Shown here piece by piece: positions 8,565 through 18,345 of a DNA stretch of 64,000 nt. This DNA is from Microbacterium sp. CFH 31415. GTDB taxonomy: Bacteria > Actinomycetota > Actinomycetes > Actinomycetales > Microbacteriaceae. How positions within the stretch are numbered: position 1 is the first letter of the stretch; each line of letters begins with the position of its first letter. The DNA lies in contig NZ_JAKYXC010000002.1 of the NCBI RefSeq assembly GCF_022538185.1, positions 124,001-188,000 of the forward strand, read 5' to 3'. Position numbers and translations under genes: made by a program. The notes under the pieces were generated by a model. It did not search any database and was not told the DNA's origin. It saw nothing but the letters and a program-made list of their open reading frames with translations.

Positions 8565-10609
8565 ACGAGGCCCCGGCGCTCGAGGAGGGGCCGGATGTCG
8601 GCATCCCGCCCACGGAAATCGCGGTATGCCTCGAGCGGGTCCTTCGACCCGCCGACGCCGAGCAGGCGCTGCCGGAACCGGTCGCCGTTGTCGCGCGTCA
8701 GGCCGCCGTTCTCACGGAACCACTCGACGGTGTCGGCGTCGAGCACCTCGCTCCAGATATACGAGTAGTAGCCCGCGCTGTACCCACCTGAGAACACGTG
8801 CGCGAAGTACGTCGACGAGTAGCGCGTCGGTACGGCGGGGTTGTCGAGGCCGATGTCGGCGAGCGCTGCCGCCTCGAACGACGCCACGTCGATGTCGGCC
8901 GTCGCCTGCGCCGACGTCAGCGAGTGCCACGCCTGGTCGATCCAGGACGCGGCCAGGTACTCGCTGGTGGCGAAGCCCTGGTTGAACGCCTCGGACGTGT
9001 GCAGCTTCTCGACGACCTCCGCAGGCAGCGGCTCGTCGGTGTCGACGTGGCGGGCGTACGAGTCGAGGATCTCGGGCCAGTAGATCCACATCTCGTTGAC
9101 CTGACTGGGGAACTCGACGAAGTCGCGGAACACGTTCGTGCCGGCGAAGTGCGGGTACGTCACGGTCGCGAACAGACCGTGGAGGGCGTGTCCGAACTCA
9201 TGGAAGAGCGTCGTGACCTCGTCGAGGGTCAGGAGGGACGGCGTGCCGGGCGCCGGCTTGGGAACGTTGAGGTTGTTCACCACGATGGGTCGCGTGCCAC
9301 GCAGAGCGGAATGCGAGACGATAGAGTTCATCCACGCGCCGCCGCGCTTGGTGTCGCGCGTATAGAGGTCGAGGATGAACAGCCCCAGCTCGCTCCCGTC
9401 GGCGTTGTGCAGCTCGAAGACACGCGCGTCGGGGTGGTACGCGGGGATGTCGGGCCGTTCGGCGAACGTCACGCCGTAGAGGTCGGTGGCGGCACGGAAC
9501 ACGCCGTCCTGCAGGACGCGCTCGGCCTCGAACCAGGGGCGTAGCGCGCTGCGGTCGAGGTCGTACTCTGCGGCGCGCACCTTCTCGGTGTAGAACGCCC
9601 AGTCGTGCGCCTCGAGCGTGAACGGCTCGGGCTCGGCGTCCACGATCGCCTGGAGCGCGGCCTGCTCCTTGGCGGCGTTGCGCGCTGCCGGCACTGCGAG
9701 CCGGCGGAGGAGGTCGTGCACGGCTTCGGGCGATCCGGCGGTCTCGTCGGAGGTGATGTACGCGGCGTGGGTGTCGTAGCCGAGCAGCGCGGCGCGCTCG
9801 GCCCGGAGGCGCACGATCTCGAGCAGCACGGCGCGGTTGTCGTGTTCGTTGCCGCGCGAGCCGCGCGCGCGCGAGGCGTCGAGGATCCGCTTGCGGCTCG
9901 TACGGTCGGTCAGTGAGGAGAGATAGGGATGTCCCGTGAACAGGGTCAGGGTGACGACCCACTTGCCGTCCAGGCCTCGATCCGCCGCGGCCTGCGCGGC
10001 AGCCGAGAGTTCGCCCTCGGTGAGGCCGTCGAGCTCAGCCGGGCTGTCGAAGACCACGGCGAGGTCGTTGGTGTCATTGAGGAGGTTCTTCTCGAACGAC
10101 GTGGTCAGAGTCGACAGGCGCTGGTTGAGCGCGGTGAGGTGCTGCTTGGCGGCGTCGTCGAGCGCGGCGCCGGCATGCGTCATCTCGCGGTAGTGGCGCT
10201 CGACGAGGTAGCGCTGCTCGGACTCCAGACCGAGGGAGTCGAGCTGATCGTGCACGGTCTTGATGCGCCAGTACAGCTGCGCGTCGAGCTGTATCGAGTC
10301 CTGGTGCGCCGACATCAGGGGAGCGAGCTCCTCTTCGATCGCCTGGATGTCGGGCGTCGCGTCGGCGGACGACACCGTGTAGAAAGTGCGGGCGACGTCG
10401 CCGAGCAGCCTGCCGCTCTCCTCCAGCGGTACGAGAGTGTTGTCGAACGTCGGCATCGACCGCACTCGCGTGAGGTTCGCGATCTCGCGCGCGTGCTCCG
10501 CGAACGCCGCCTGGAAAGCGGGCAGATAGTGCTCCGGCCGGATCGCCGTGTAGTCGGGCAGACCGTAGGGGAGCGTGGCGGGAGAGAGCAGCGGGTTCTC
10601 GTTGGGCAT
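8558..10609 (-). CDS. dcp: M3 family zinc metallopeptidase (peptidyl-dipeptidase Dcp / oligopeptidase A type)
   Basis: A 683-residue cytosolic peptidase. The zinc site HEFGH is at residues 470-474 (His470, Glu471, His474), followed by the third-ligand region and the M3 core features SGGYSAGYYSYIWSEVLDADT and a C-terminal LLGVGGSKDPLEAYRDFRGRD. The length matches Dcp and OpdA. It cleaves short peptides, probably recycling products of larger proteases. ATG 10609 has a weak ribosome site. The 3' end carries one copy of an 18-bp direct repeat. It diverges from the ArsR-type regulator at 10717. Confidence 0.93.
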   Translation of the reverse strand: MPNENPLLSPATLPYGLPDYTAIRPEHYLPAFQAAFAEHAREIANLTRVRSMPTFDNTLVPLEESGRLLGDVARTFYTVSSADATPDIQAIEEELAPLMSAHQDSIQLDAQLYWRIKTVHDQLDSLGLESEQRYLVERHYREMTHAGAALDDAAKQHLTALNQRLSTLTTSFEKNLLNDTNDLAVVFDSPAELDGLTEGELSAAAQAAADRGLDGKWVVTLTLFTGHPYLSSLTDRTSRKRILDASRARGSRGNEHDNRAVLLEIVRLRAERAALLGYDTHAAYITSDETAGSPEAVHDLLRRLAVPAARNAAKEQAALQAIVDAEPEPFTLEAHDWAFYTEKVRAAEYDLDRSALRPWFEAERVLQDGVFRAATDLYGVTFAERPDIPAYHPDARVFELHNADGSELGLFILDLYTRDTKRGGAWMNSIVSHSALRGTRPIVVNNLNVPKPAPGTPSLLTLDEVTTLFHEFGHALHGLFATVTYPHFAGTNVFRDFVEFPSQVNEMWIYWPEILDSYARHVDTDEPLPAEVVEKLHTSEAFNQGFATSEYLAASWIDQAWHSLTSAQATADIDVASFEAAALADIGLDNPAVPTRYSSTYFAHVFSGGYSAGYYSYIWSEVLDADTVEWFRENGGLTRDNGDRFRQRLLGVGGSKDPLEAYRDFRGRDADIRPLLERRGLVA

Positions 10610-10651
10610 GGCGTACAGCCTAAGTCAGCGAGCACCGCAATGCCGCCATTC

Positions 10652-10700
10652 CTTTGCAAAATGTATGTTGCAAAGAAGTGCTTGCAAAGAAGTCTTTGCA
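10652..10700. promoter_or_regulatory. operator array of TTGCAAAG half-sites
   Basis: In the gap between dcp and the ArsR-type gene, an AT-rich patch holds CTTTGCAA (10652-10659) against TTGCAAAG (10668-10675), an 8-bp inverted repeat with 8-bp spacer, and TGCAAAGA (10683-10690) against TCTTTGCA (10693-10700), an 8-bp palindrome with 2-bp spacer. TTGCAAAGAAGTGC and TTGCAAAGAAGTCT (10668-10695) form a 14-bp tandem repeat. The array ends 17 bases before the regulator ATG, which points to autorepression. Confidence 0.75.
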
Positions 10701-10716
10701 TGGCTACTCTGAACGC

Positions 10717-11355
10717 ATGGCAGAGAACGAGACCAGCGACCAGGCCGCGGCCATGGCCCGGGCCGAGCAGCGACACAACGAGGACCGTGTTCTCGACTCG
10801 GGCGCTCTTCGGGCGCTGGCGCACCCGCTTCGCGTGAAGATCTACGACATCCTCAGCCAGTACGGTCCGCAGACCGCCAGCTCCCTTGCCGAGCGGCTGG
10901 GCGAGTCGAGCGGCGCGACCAGCTATCACCTGCGCGCGCTGGCCAAGCACGACCTCATCCAGGAGGCCGCCGACCGCGGCACAGGCCGCGAGCGCTGGTG
11001 GGAGCGTCCCATCGGCGGCGTGTCGTTCGCGAGCCCCGATGCCATGACGACGCCCGCCGGCCGCGCTGCCACGCAGGTCGTGATGAACGAGTTCCTGCGC
11101 AACCGCAACGACCAGCTCCTCGAGTTCGTCAACCGCGGCATCGGGGGCGAGGACGAGATGTGGCAGGAGGGGACGCTGATATCCACCGCCACCGCCCGGC
11201 TCACTCCGGAGCAGAGCAAAGAGCTCGCGCTCAAGATCATGGCCCTGATCGACGAGGCCGTGGACAACTACCGCAACCAGAGCGGCGAGAACGTGCGGCC
11301 GGTCACCATCCGCGCCGACCTCTTCCCGCTTCCCGAAATTGGAGGACAGTCATGA
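10717..11355 (+). CDS. ArsR/winged-helix transcriptional regulator
   Basis: A 212-residue protein. Residues about 25-100 form a winged helix: [54 protein letters not shown], the standard ArsR-like layout. The rest is an uncharacterised helical sensor or dimer domain ([16 protein letters not shown]..., [24 protein letters not shown]). There is no cysteine metal site, so a metal sensor is unlikely. ATG 10717 is chosen over upstream readings that would run through the operator array. The gene ends 4 bases inside the next gene (ATG 11352), and the third gene is an MFS transporter: a regulator-exporter operon. Confidence 0.88.
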   Translation: MAENETSDQAAAMARAEQRHNEDRVLDSGALRALAHPLRVKIYDILSQYGPQTASSLAERLGESSGATSYHLRALAKHDLIQEAADRGTGRERWWERPIGGVSFASPDAMTTPAGRAATQVVMNEFLRNRNDQLLEFVNRGIGGEDEMWQEGTLISTATARLTPEQSKELALKIMALIDEAVDNYRNQSGENVRPVTIRADLFPLPEIGGQS

Positions 11356-11561
11356 CCGCTCTCACTGCATCGCACGCCGTCGTCCGCACCACCGGATTCG
11401 AGCGGATGCTGCTGACCACCGCCGCCGGCCTCGACCGCTTCGTCGCGACCCGCCTCGAGCGCCGGGGCACCACCGAGGGCCCGCGGGCTGCGCAGACCGC
11501 CGCCGGCGAGATCCGCTCCGACGCACTGGCCATGGGCGCCGTGGGGATGCTCCCGCGATGA
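11352..11561 (+). CDS. small protein, 69 residues, unknown function
   Basis: Not recognised. ATG 11352 overlaps the regulator stop and has GGAGG 7 bases upstream; the stop at 11559-11561 overlaps the ATG of the MFS gene. The sequence is [20 protein letters not shown]..., basic, with predicted helix at residues 15-40 ([22 protein letters not shown]). There is no membrane segment. Strict translational coupling on both sides and codon use like the neighbours argue that it is real; a role as small accessory of the exporter or regulator is only inference. Confidence 0.75.
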   Translation: MTALTASHAVVRTTGFERMLLTTAAGLDRFVATRLERRGTTEGPRAAQTAAGEIRSDALAMGAVGMLPR

Positions 11562-12988
11562 CCGACACCGTGGACACCGCTGACCAGACCGAGGGGGCCG
11601 GGCGCAAGGGCGGGCCCCCTCAGCCTGTCGCGTCATCGAGCGGGCGACCCGCAGCCAAGCCGCGACTGGGCGCCGACTTCGGCAAGCTCTGGACAGCGGC
11701 GGCCTTCAGCAATCTCGCCGACGGAGTGGGCCGCGTCGCCGTTCCGCTCATCGCCACCACGCTCACCCGCGACCCCCTCGCGATCGCCGCACTCGGGGCG
11801 CTCGCGTTCGTGCCGTGGCTCGTGTTCGGCCTGCCCGCGGGCATGATCGTCGACCGCTACGACCGCCGGCGGATCATGGCGCTCGCCAACGCGCTGCGCG
11901 GCCTGGCGGCCGTCGGCCTCGCGTTCCTCACGGTGACGGGCGCGCTCGACATCTGGTGGCTCTTCGCCGCAACCCTCGTTTTCGGGTTCGGCGAGACGCT
12001 GTTCGACAACGCCACGAATGCGATCGTCCCGTCGCTCGTCGAGCGGCGCTCCCTCGATCGCGCGAACGGATTCCTGCAGGCCGCGCAGATCACCATCGAC
12101 AACTTCATCGCCACGCCGATCGGCGGCGTGCTGTTCGCCGTGTCGCTCGCACTCCCGCTCTGGGTGGGCGCGGCCGGCTACCTCATCCCCATCGCCCTCG
12201 CCGTGATGCTGCCGCTGTCGGCCGCCCGTCCGCTGCGCGATGCCCCCGCGGCGCAACGGCAGGACGCCCCGGAGCCGGCGGCCGCCGTCGTCGCAGGCGA
12301 ACCGCTGTCCGCAGCCGAAGGCCCCGCCGAGCAGGCTGGGGAGCGGGCGAACGCCGCCGTGGCATCGTCGGCTGCCGACGAAAGCGTGTCGGCCCGCGAG
12401 GCGATCTCGTACCTGTGGCATCACCACTTCCTGCGGTCGATGGTGGTCTTCACCTCGGTCGTCGGCTCGGCGTTCTCCTTCGCCCAGGCTCCCACGATCC
12501 TCTATTTCCTCGACGAGCTCGCCGTCGCGCCGGCCGCCATCGGCCTCGTGACCGCCGGCATCGGACTCGGCGCCCTCGCGGGCTCCCTCGTGGCGTCCAC
12601 TCTGGTGGAGCGCTTCGGCCGGGGCCCGGTCATGCTCGGTGCGAACCTCGTGGCCGCGGCATCCCTCGCCGCCGTCTGGGCTGCACCCGAGGTCGTCACC
12701 GGCACGATCGCCTACGGCCTGATGGCGTGTGCTGTCTCGGTGTGGAACGTGCCGTGGGGTGCACTGCGCCAGGCGATCGTGCCTGGCCACCTGTTCGGCC
12801 GCGTGCTCGGGATCATCCGCACCTTCACGTGGGGACTCTTCCCGTTCGCCACGCTGCTCGGCGGCTGGGTGGCGCGCTATGACCTGCGTCTGCCCTACGT
12901 GATCGCCGCCGTGGCGACCCTGCTCGCCGCACTGATCGCTTCGAAGCTGCTCCTCGAGGCGTCGAAGCACAGCGAGCCCGAGGAGTGA
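11558..12988 (+). CDS. MFS transporter
   Basis: A 476-residue membrane protein. Twelve hydrophobic segments can be counted, with the MFS loop motif after helix 2 ([13 protein letters not shown], about residues 90-102) and long central Ala/Glu-rich cytosolic loop (about residues 230-275). It resembles the enterobactin-exporter/multidrug MFS group (MFS_3). The ATG overlaps the stop of the 69-aa gene. Substrate unknown; control by the upstream ArsR-like regulator suggests an induced exporter. Confidence 0.88.
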   Translation: MTDTVDTADQTEGAGRKGGPPQPVASSSGRPAAKPRLGADFGKLWTAAAFSNLADGVGRVAVPLIATTLTRDPLAIAALGALAFVPWLVFGLPAGMIVDRYDRRRIMALANALRGLAAVGLAFLTVTGALDIWWLFAATLVFGFGETLFDNATNAIVPSLVERRSLDRANGFLQAAQITIDNFIATPIGGVLFAVSLALPLWVGAAGYLIPIALAVMLPLSAARPLRDAPAAQRQDAPEPAAAVVAGEPLSAAEGPAEQAGERANAAVASSAADESVSAREAISYLWHHHFLRSMVVFTSVVGSAFSFAQAPTILYFLDELAVAPAAIGLVTAGIGLGALAGSLVASTLVERFGRGPVMLGANLVAAASLAAVWAAPEVVTGTIAYGLMACAVSVWNVPWGALRQAIVPGHLFGRVLGIIRTFTWGLFPFATLLGGWVARYDLRLPYVIAAVATLLAALIASKLLLEASKHSEPEE

Positions 12989-12995
12989 CGGCCGA

Positions 12996-13244
12996 TCAGC
13001 CGAAGCCGTCCTCGGGGTCGTTGCGCGCGAAGGCCTCGCCGTTCTCGTCGAGCGACACGATGATGCCGGTATCGAGCTCGGCGATCGGTCTGCCCTCGAG
13101 CCACGTCATCGTCCACCGGGGCCGCGGCTGACCGAGCTGATCCGCGGGGATCGTGGCATCCACCGCCTCGATCTCGCCGCGCAGCGCCGGCGGCACCGAC
13201 CTCGGAGGCTCGTCGCCCGAGGTCCAGCGTGTGCCGAGCTGCAT
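12996..13244 (-). CDS. small uncharacterised protein downstream of valS
   Basis: An 82-residue acidic soluble protein: MQLGTRWTSGDEPP, then PALRGEIEAVDATIPADQLGQ, then WTMTWLEGRPIAELDTGIIVSLDENGEAF. I know no function. The ATG lies one base after the valS stop, and GGAGG inside the end of valS serves as ribosome site, so it is cotranscribed and probably coupled. It ends 7 bases from the convergent MFS gene. Confidence 0.72.
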   Translation of the reverse strand: MQLGTRWTSGDEPPRSVPPALRGEIEAVDATIPADQLGQPRPRWTMTWLEGRPIAELDTGIIVSLDENGEAFARNDPEDGFG

Positions 13245-13245
13245 G

Positions 13246-15825
13246 TCAGGCCTCCTGGGGTGCGAGTTCGATGTCGGTGACGGCGAGCTCGTCGGCCTCG
13301 GCGTAGACGATCTCGGCGATACGGCCGACTGCCTTGAGGTCGCCTTCGGCGAGACGGAGGGCGTCGAGGGATGCCGTGGGCCCGGCGATCGTGACGCGCG
13401 TCACGGGCGTCTTCTGCGAGGCCTTCGCCTCGGTCTTCGCGCGGCGGATGCCGATGAGGGCCTCGCCGACAACCTTCAGCACGGCGGTGTCGCCCTCGGT
13501 CCCGAGCGGCTCGGGCCACGCAGAGGTGTGCACGGAGCCGTCGTTGAACCACGACCACGCCTCCTCGGAGGCGAACGCGATCACCGGTGCGAAGAGTCGC
13601 AGCATGGTCGAGAGGGCGGTCCGCAGGGCGAGCGCCGCGGACGCCTGGCCCACGTCGGTCTGGTTGTAGGCGCGCTCCTTGACCAGCTCGAGGTAGTCGT
13701 CGCAGAACGTCCAGAAGAACGATTCCGTCATCTCGAGGGCGCGGGCGTGATCGAACGACTCCAGCGCCGTGGTCGCGTCGCGCACCACGGCGTCCAGCGT
13801 CGTGAGCATGGATGCGTCCAGCGCGTGCGTGACCTGCGCACCTTCGGGTACCGGGAACGACAGCACGAACTTGGCTGCATTGAGCACCTTGATCGCGAGG
13901 CGACGGCCGATCTTGATCTGCGTCGGATTCTGCGGGTCGAAGGCGGCGTCGGTGCCGAGGCGGCTCGACGCCGCCCAGTAGCGCACGGCGTCCGAGCCGT
14001 GCTGGACGAGGATGTCGGCGGGCGTCACGACGTTGCCCTTCGACTTCGACATCTTCTTGCGGTCGGGGTCGACGATGAACCCCGAGATCGCGGCATCCGT
14101 CCAGGGCGCGCGGCCATCCTCCAGCGCGCTGCGCAGCATCGTTGAGAAGAGCCACGTGCGGATGATGTCCTGACCCTGGGGGCGCACGTCGAACGGCGCC
14201 ACGAGGTTCCACAGCTCGGGATCGCGCTCCCAGCCGCCGGCGAGCTGCGGAGTCAGCGAAGAGGTTGCCCAGGTGTCGAAGATGTCGGCCTCACCGTCGA
14301 AGCCGCCCGGCACGCCGCGCTGGTCCTCGGTGTAGCCCGAGGGCGCATCGGTCGTCGGGTCGACGGGCAGAGAGGCGGCGTCGGGCGTCAGTACCCGGGT
14401 GTAGTCGCGGTCGCCGTTCTCGTCTAGGGCGTACCACACCGGGATCGGCACGCCGAAGAACCGCTGGCGCGACACGAGCCAGTCGCCGGTGAGCCCATTG
14501 GTCCAGTTCTCGAACCGCACCCGCATGAAGTCGGGGTGCCACGAGACCTCGCGCCCGAGCGCGATCAGCTTGTCGCGGAGAGCTTCGTCGCGCGCGCCGT
14601 TGCGGATGTACCACTGACGGGTCGACACGATCTCGAGCGGGCGGTCGCCCTTCTCGTAGAACTTCACGGCGTGGGTGAAGGGCCGGGGGTCGCCCTCCAT
14701 CTCGCCCGATTCCTTCAGCAGCTCGACGATGCGCTTCTTCGCGCTGAACACCGTCTTGCCCGCCAGCTCCGCGTATGCGGCCTTGGCGGCATCCGTTGCG
14801 ATCACGTCGGGCGCCTCGGCCATGACGCGGCCATCCTGGCCCAGGATCGTGCGGTTGGGCAGGTCGAGCTCGCGCCACCAGATGATGTCGGTGACGTCAC
14901 CGAAGGTGCAGATCATCGCGATACCCGAGCCCTTGTCCTGCTGGGCGAGCGGGTGCGCGAGCACGGGCACTTCGACCTCGAACAGCGGGGTGCGCACGGT
15001 GGTGCCGAAGAGCGGCTGGTAGCGCTCGTCGTCGGGGTGTGCCACGAGCGCGACGCACGCCGGAAGCAGCTCGGGACGCGTCGTCTCGATGTGGACGTCA
15101 CCGGAACCGTCTGCCTTGTGGAAGGCCACCCGGTGATACGCGGCGGGCTGATCGCGGTCTTCGAGCTCGGCCTGGGCGATCGCCGAGCGGAAGTCGATGT
15201 CCCACAGCGTCGGGGCCATCGCCTGGTAGGCCTCGCCCCGCTCCAGATTGCGCAGGAACGCCAGCTGGCTGGTGCGCAGGGTGTCGTCCGAGATGGTGCG
15301 ATAGGTCTGCGTCCAGTCGACGCTGAGTCCGAGCGAGCGCCACAGCGCTTCGAAGTGCTTCTCGTCCTCGACGGTGAGCTTCTCGCAGAGCTCGATGAAG
15401 TTGCGGCGGCTCACGGGAACCTGGTCTGCGGCGCGGCTGCTCTTGTTGTCACCGCCCTCGAACGGGGGCGTGAAACCGGGGTCGTACGGCAGCGACGGGT
15501 CGCAGCGCACGCCGTAGTAGTTCTGCACGCGACGTTCGGTCGGCAGGCCGTTGTCGTCCCAGCCCATCGGATAGAAGACGGTCTTGCCGCGCATGCGCTC
15601 GAAGCGCACTTTCACGTCGGTGTGCGTGTAGCTGAACACGTGGCCGATGTGGAGACTTCCCGACGCAGTGGGCGGGGGAGTGTCGACCGAGAAGATGCCT
15701 GCGCGGCCGACCTCGGCGGCGCGGATGCGGTCGAACAGGTAGGTGCCCTGCTCTTTCCAGGCGGTATCCCACTTGCTTTCGAGACCCTCGAGTGCGGGCT
15801 TGTCGGGAATCAGCGCGTCGGCCAT
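13246..15825 (-). CDS. valS: valine--tRNA ligase
   Basis: An 859-residue class I synthetase. HIGH-type motif HIGH at residues 59-62 (SGSLHIGHVFSYTHTD); KMSKS in DRKKMSKSKGNVV near residue 575; the CP1 editing insertion lies between, with the ETTRPELL signature; anticodon-binding domain follows. It charges tRNA-Val in the cytosol. GAGGAG precedes ATG 15825. The coiled-coil arm usual at the C-terminus of the Bacillus-type enzyme is short or missing, and the GGDNKSSRAADQVPVSRRNF segment fits the actinobacterial group. No T-box is visible upstream. Confidence 0.97.
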   Translation of the reverse strand: MADALIPDKPALEGLESKWDTAWKEQGTYLFDRIRAAEVGRAGIFSVDTPPPTASGSLHIGHVFSYTHTDVKVRFERMRGKTVFYPMGWDDNGLPTERRVQNYYGVRCDPSLPYDPGFTPPFEGGDNKSSRAADQVPVSRRNFIELCEKLTVEDEKHFEALWRSLGLSVDWTQTYRTISDDTLRTSQLAFLRNLERGEAYQAMAPTLWDIDFRSAIAQAELEDRDQPAAYHRVAFHKADGSGDVHIETTRPELLPACVALVAHPDDERYQPLFGTTVRTPLFEVEVPVLAHPLAQQDKGSGIAMICTFGDVTDIIWWRELDLPNRTILGQDGRVMAEAPDVIATDAAKAAYAELAGKTVFSAKKRIVELLKESGEMEGDPRPFTHAVKFYEKGDRPLEIVSTRQWYIRNGARDEALRDKLIALGREVSWHPDFMRVRFENWTNGLTGDWLVSRQRFFGVPIPVWYALDENGDRDYTRVLTPDAASLPVDPTTDAPSGYTEDQRGVPGGFDGEADIFDTWATSSLTPQLAGGWERDPELWNLVAPFDVRPQGQDIIRTWLFSTMLRSALEDGRAPWTDAAISGFIVDPDRKKMSKSKGNVVTPADILVQHGSDAVRYWAASSRLGTDAAFDPQNPTQIKIGRRLAIKVLNAAKFVLSFPVPEGAQVTHALDASMLTTLDAVVRDATTALESFDHARALEMTESFFWTFCDDYLELVKERAYNQTDVGQASAALALRTALSTMLRLFAPVIAFASEEAWSWFNDGSVHTSAWPEPLGTEGDTAVLKVVGEALIGIRRAKTEAKASQKTPVTRVTIAGPTASLDALRLAEGDLKAVGRIAEIVYAEADELAVTDIELAPQEA

Positions 15826-15892
15826 GGGTCTCCTCGTGCGATATGTGCGGCACTGTGTGAGCGTGCCTGAGTGTGGGTTGTCGCACGATTCT

Positions 15893-15917
15893 ACCGGGTC
15901 GGCATGCCGAGCCCGGT
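15893..15917 (-). terminator. hairpin between the pentapeptide gene and valS
   Basis: ACCGGG pairs with CCCGGT and inner TCGGC with GCCGA, with one bulged G at 15911. It lies 5 bases after the stop of the leftward pentapeptide gene. Confidence 0.5.
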
Positions 15918-15921
15918 CTCG

Positions 15922-16581
15922 TCAGTCCTGCACGTCGGTGGCGAGCGCCGCGGCGAACGCCGGCGCGAGCTGCTCGACCTGCCACGGGGTCAGGGTCACC
16001 CGGCGCAGCGAGGAGACGTCGAGGTACGCCGCGGCGTCGAGCCCTCGGAAGTCCACGCTGTCGGCGCGCATGCCGCGGGTGTCGACCTCACCGGCCCGGG
16101 TGTTCTCGAAGCGCACGCGCGTGAGGGTCGCCTGCGGAAGGTCGAGGGTCTCGATCGCGCAGTCGGCCACGCGCAGGTCTTCGACCTTCGCCCCGCCGAG
16201 GGAGAGATAGTCGATCCGGATGCCGCGCAGCTCGACCTCGTCGATGCCCGCCGCTCCCAGGTCGAGGGTCCCGATGCGTCCTCCGGTGAGCAGCACGCGT
16301 CGGAGTCGCGCGTCGGCGCCGCGAACGCTTGTCGCGCGCAGCCCGTTGAACTCCACATCGACCAGGGTCGCTCCGGTGAGGTCGAGACGATCGACGGATG
16401 CCGCGGCCACGATGCACTCGGTGAGCGCAGCGTGCGAGGCGTCCACCTCGCCGCTCAGTCCGCCGATGCTCGCCTGAAGGTGATCTCCGCGCCGCTCGAG
16501 CCCGATGACGTCGAAGAACTCGCGGGGGAGATCGGGCGCGGAGACGCGCGGAGCCAGCGGGTAAGCAAGGGGACGAGCCAT
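15922..16581 (-). CDS. pentapeptide-repeat-like protein
   Basis: A 219-residue protein with irregular repeats in which a hydrophobic residue recurs every fifth position, e.g. LDLTGATLVDVEFNGL, RRVLLTGGRIGTLDLGAAGIDEVEL, KVEDLRVADCAIETLDLPQATLTRVRFENT. This predicts a right-handed beta-helix of roughly seven coils. Some such proteins mimic DNA and guard gyrase (Qnr/MfpA), but nothing here shows that. It has no signal peptide. It diverges from the ABC lipoprotein gene at 16695. Confidence 0.85.
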   Translation of the reverse strand: MARPLAYPLAPRVSAPDLPREFFDVIGLERRGDHLQASIGGLSGEVDASHAALTECIVAAASVDRLDLTGATLVDVEFNGLRATSVRGADARLRRVLLTGGRIGTLDLGAAGIDEVELRGIRIDYLSLGGAKVEDLRVADCAIETLDLPQATLTRVRFENTRAGEVDTRGMRADSVDFRGLDAAAYLDVSSLRRVTLTPWQVEQLAPAFAAALATDVQD

Positions 16582-16694
16582 GCGATGACGCTATCGACTG
16601 CCGGGAACACCCGAGCGGTCATGCGCGTTTATCGACTGCGTCCACAAACCGCTACCGTAGTGGTATCCCCGTCTCAGACTTCCCGAGGTCAGCC

Positions 16695-18311
16695 ATGCCC
16701 GTTACCCCCCTGCGCCGACGCCTGGCCGTCGCCGCCGCTCCGCTCATCGCCGCGCTCGTGCTCAGTTCTTGCGCCGCCACCACGAACGACGCCGGTGACG
16801 ACGGTGGTGAAGTGGTCTGGGCGATCGAGGGTGCGAACCTGTCGGCCGGTCACATGGACCCCCAGACCAGTCAGCTCGACGTGTCGTCGATGGTGCAGCG
16901 CGCCGCGCTCGACTCGCTGGTGTTCCAGGAGGCCGACGGCACGTTCTCGCCGTGGCTCGCCGAGAGCTGGGAGATCGAGGACGACGGCGCCTCCTACGTC
17001 TTCACTCTTCGCGACGATGTCACGTTCCACGACGGTGAGCCCTTCGACGCGGCGGCGGTGAAGGCCAACTTCGACCGCATCGCCGACCCCGAGACCGCGT
17101 CGGCCCAGGCCGCGAGCATGCTGGGCGGCGAGTTCTACGCCGGCACCGAAGTCGAGGACGAGCACACCGTGCGCGTCTCGTTCACCCAGCCGTACTCCCC
17201 GTTCCTGCAGGCGGCGAGCACCGCCCTCCTCGGGTTCTACTCGCCGGCCGTCCTCGAGTCGTCGGCCGATCAGCTGAAGGCGGGCGGCCCAGGCATCACC
17301 GTCGGCACCGGGCCGTTCGAGCTCACCGAGTACACGCCCGACCAGGAGATCGTCTACACGCGCAACGACGACTACGCATGGGGTCCGCACGACTCCGGCG
17401 CCGCGCAGTTCGAGACGCTGCGCGTCGAGATCCTGCCCGAGGCGTCGGTCCGGGTGGGTGTCGTCGAGAGCGGCGAGGCCGACCTGGCCAGCCAGCTGCC
17501 TCCGAACCTGGCCGCCGACCTCGACGAGTCGCTCACGGTCGACGCGAAGGAGTACCCGGGCCTCCCGTACTCGCTGTACCTGAACGAGAAGTACGGGGTA
17601 TTCGCGGACGAGAAGGTGCGCCAGGCGTTCGCGCAGGCGATCGACATCGACACGGCGGTCGACGAGATCTTCTTCGGCCAGTTCCCGCGTGCGTGGTCGG
17701 TGCTCGGATCCACGACGCCGACCTACGACGCGTCGCTGGAGGGTTCGTGGCCATTCGACGCCAGCGCGGCCGAGGCGCTCCTCGACGAGGCCGGCTGGAC
17801 CGAGCGCGACGCCGAGGGTTACCGCACGAAGGACGGCGAGCGGCTCTCCGCGCGCTGGATCGCCTGGACGCCCGTTCCCGATGACCGCGCCGCACTGGCC
17901 AATGCCATACAGTCCGACCTCAAGGCGATCGGCTTCGAGATCGTGCGCGAGGTCCTCGAGCCCGGCGCGTACAACGAGCAGTACGGTCCGAAGACGTTCG
18001 ACCTGACCGACTGGGGCTTCTCGGGCGTCGACCCCGACCTGCTGCGCAGCCACCTGCACACGGACGGCTTCCAGAACGCCTCGCAGGTGAGCGACGCCGA
18101 CCTCGACGCGCTCCTCGAGCGAGGCGTGGCGACGGCCGACACCGCCGAGCGCGGCGAGATCTACGGCGAGGTGCAGCAGTGGAACGCCGAGCACGTCGCC
18201 ATCGTCCCGCTCTACAGCCCATCGCTCATCACCGCGGTGGGCGACTCGGTGGAGGGGCTCGCCTACGATCTGTACGGGCGCCCGCTGTTCTACGACGTCA
18301 GCGTCGGCTGA
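16695..18311 (+). CDS. ABC transporter substrate-binding lipoprotein (peptide/nickel family 5)
   Basis: A 538-residue SBP family 5 protein (DppA/OppA type). Signal peptide with basic start MPVTPLRRRL and lipobox LSSC, lipidated Cys26. Family features: the LAESWEIEDDGASYVFTLRDDVTFHDGEPFDAAAVK block cut into two at about 90-125, and GTGPFELTEY. It would capture peptides, or possibly other small solutes, outside the membrane. First gene of a four-gene importer operon, with GAGG before the ATG. Confidence 0.93.
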   Translation: MPVTPLRRRLAVAAAPLIAALVLSSCAATTNDAGDDGGEVVWAIEGANLSAGHMDPQTSQLDVSSMVQRAALDSLVFQEADGTFSPWLAESWEIEDDGASYVFTLRDDVTFHDGEPFDAAAVKANFDRIADPETASAQAASMLGGEFYAGTEVEDEHTVRVSFTQPYSPFLQAASTALLGFYSPAVLESSADQLKAGGPGITVGTGPFELTEYTPDQEIVYTRNDDYAWGPHDSGAAQFETLRVEILPEASVRVGVVESGEADLASQLPPNLAADLDESLTVDAKEYPGLPYSLYLNEKYGVFADEKVRQAFAQAIDIDTAVDEIFFGQFPRAWSVLGSTTPTYDASLEGSWPFDASAAEALLDEAGWTERDAEGYRTKDGERLSARWIAWTPVPDDRAALANAIQSDLKAIGFEIVREVLEPGAYNEQYGPKTFDLTDWGFSGVDPDLLRSHLHTDGFQNASQVSDADLDALLERGVATADTAERGEIYGEVQQWNAEHVAIVPLYSPSLITAVGDSVEGLAYDLYGRPLFYDVSVG

Positions 18312-18345
18312 CCCGGCGCCCGGAGAGGGCAGGGCTCGGCACGAG

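Noticed and set aside
14536..15870. Plus-strand frame across valS
   Set aside because: Antisense to the clearly coded valS; composition is that of a shadow.
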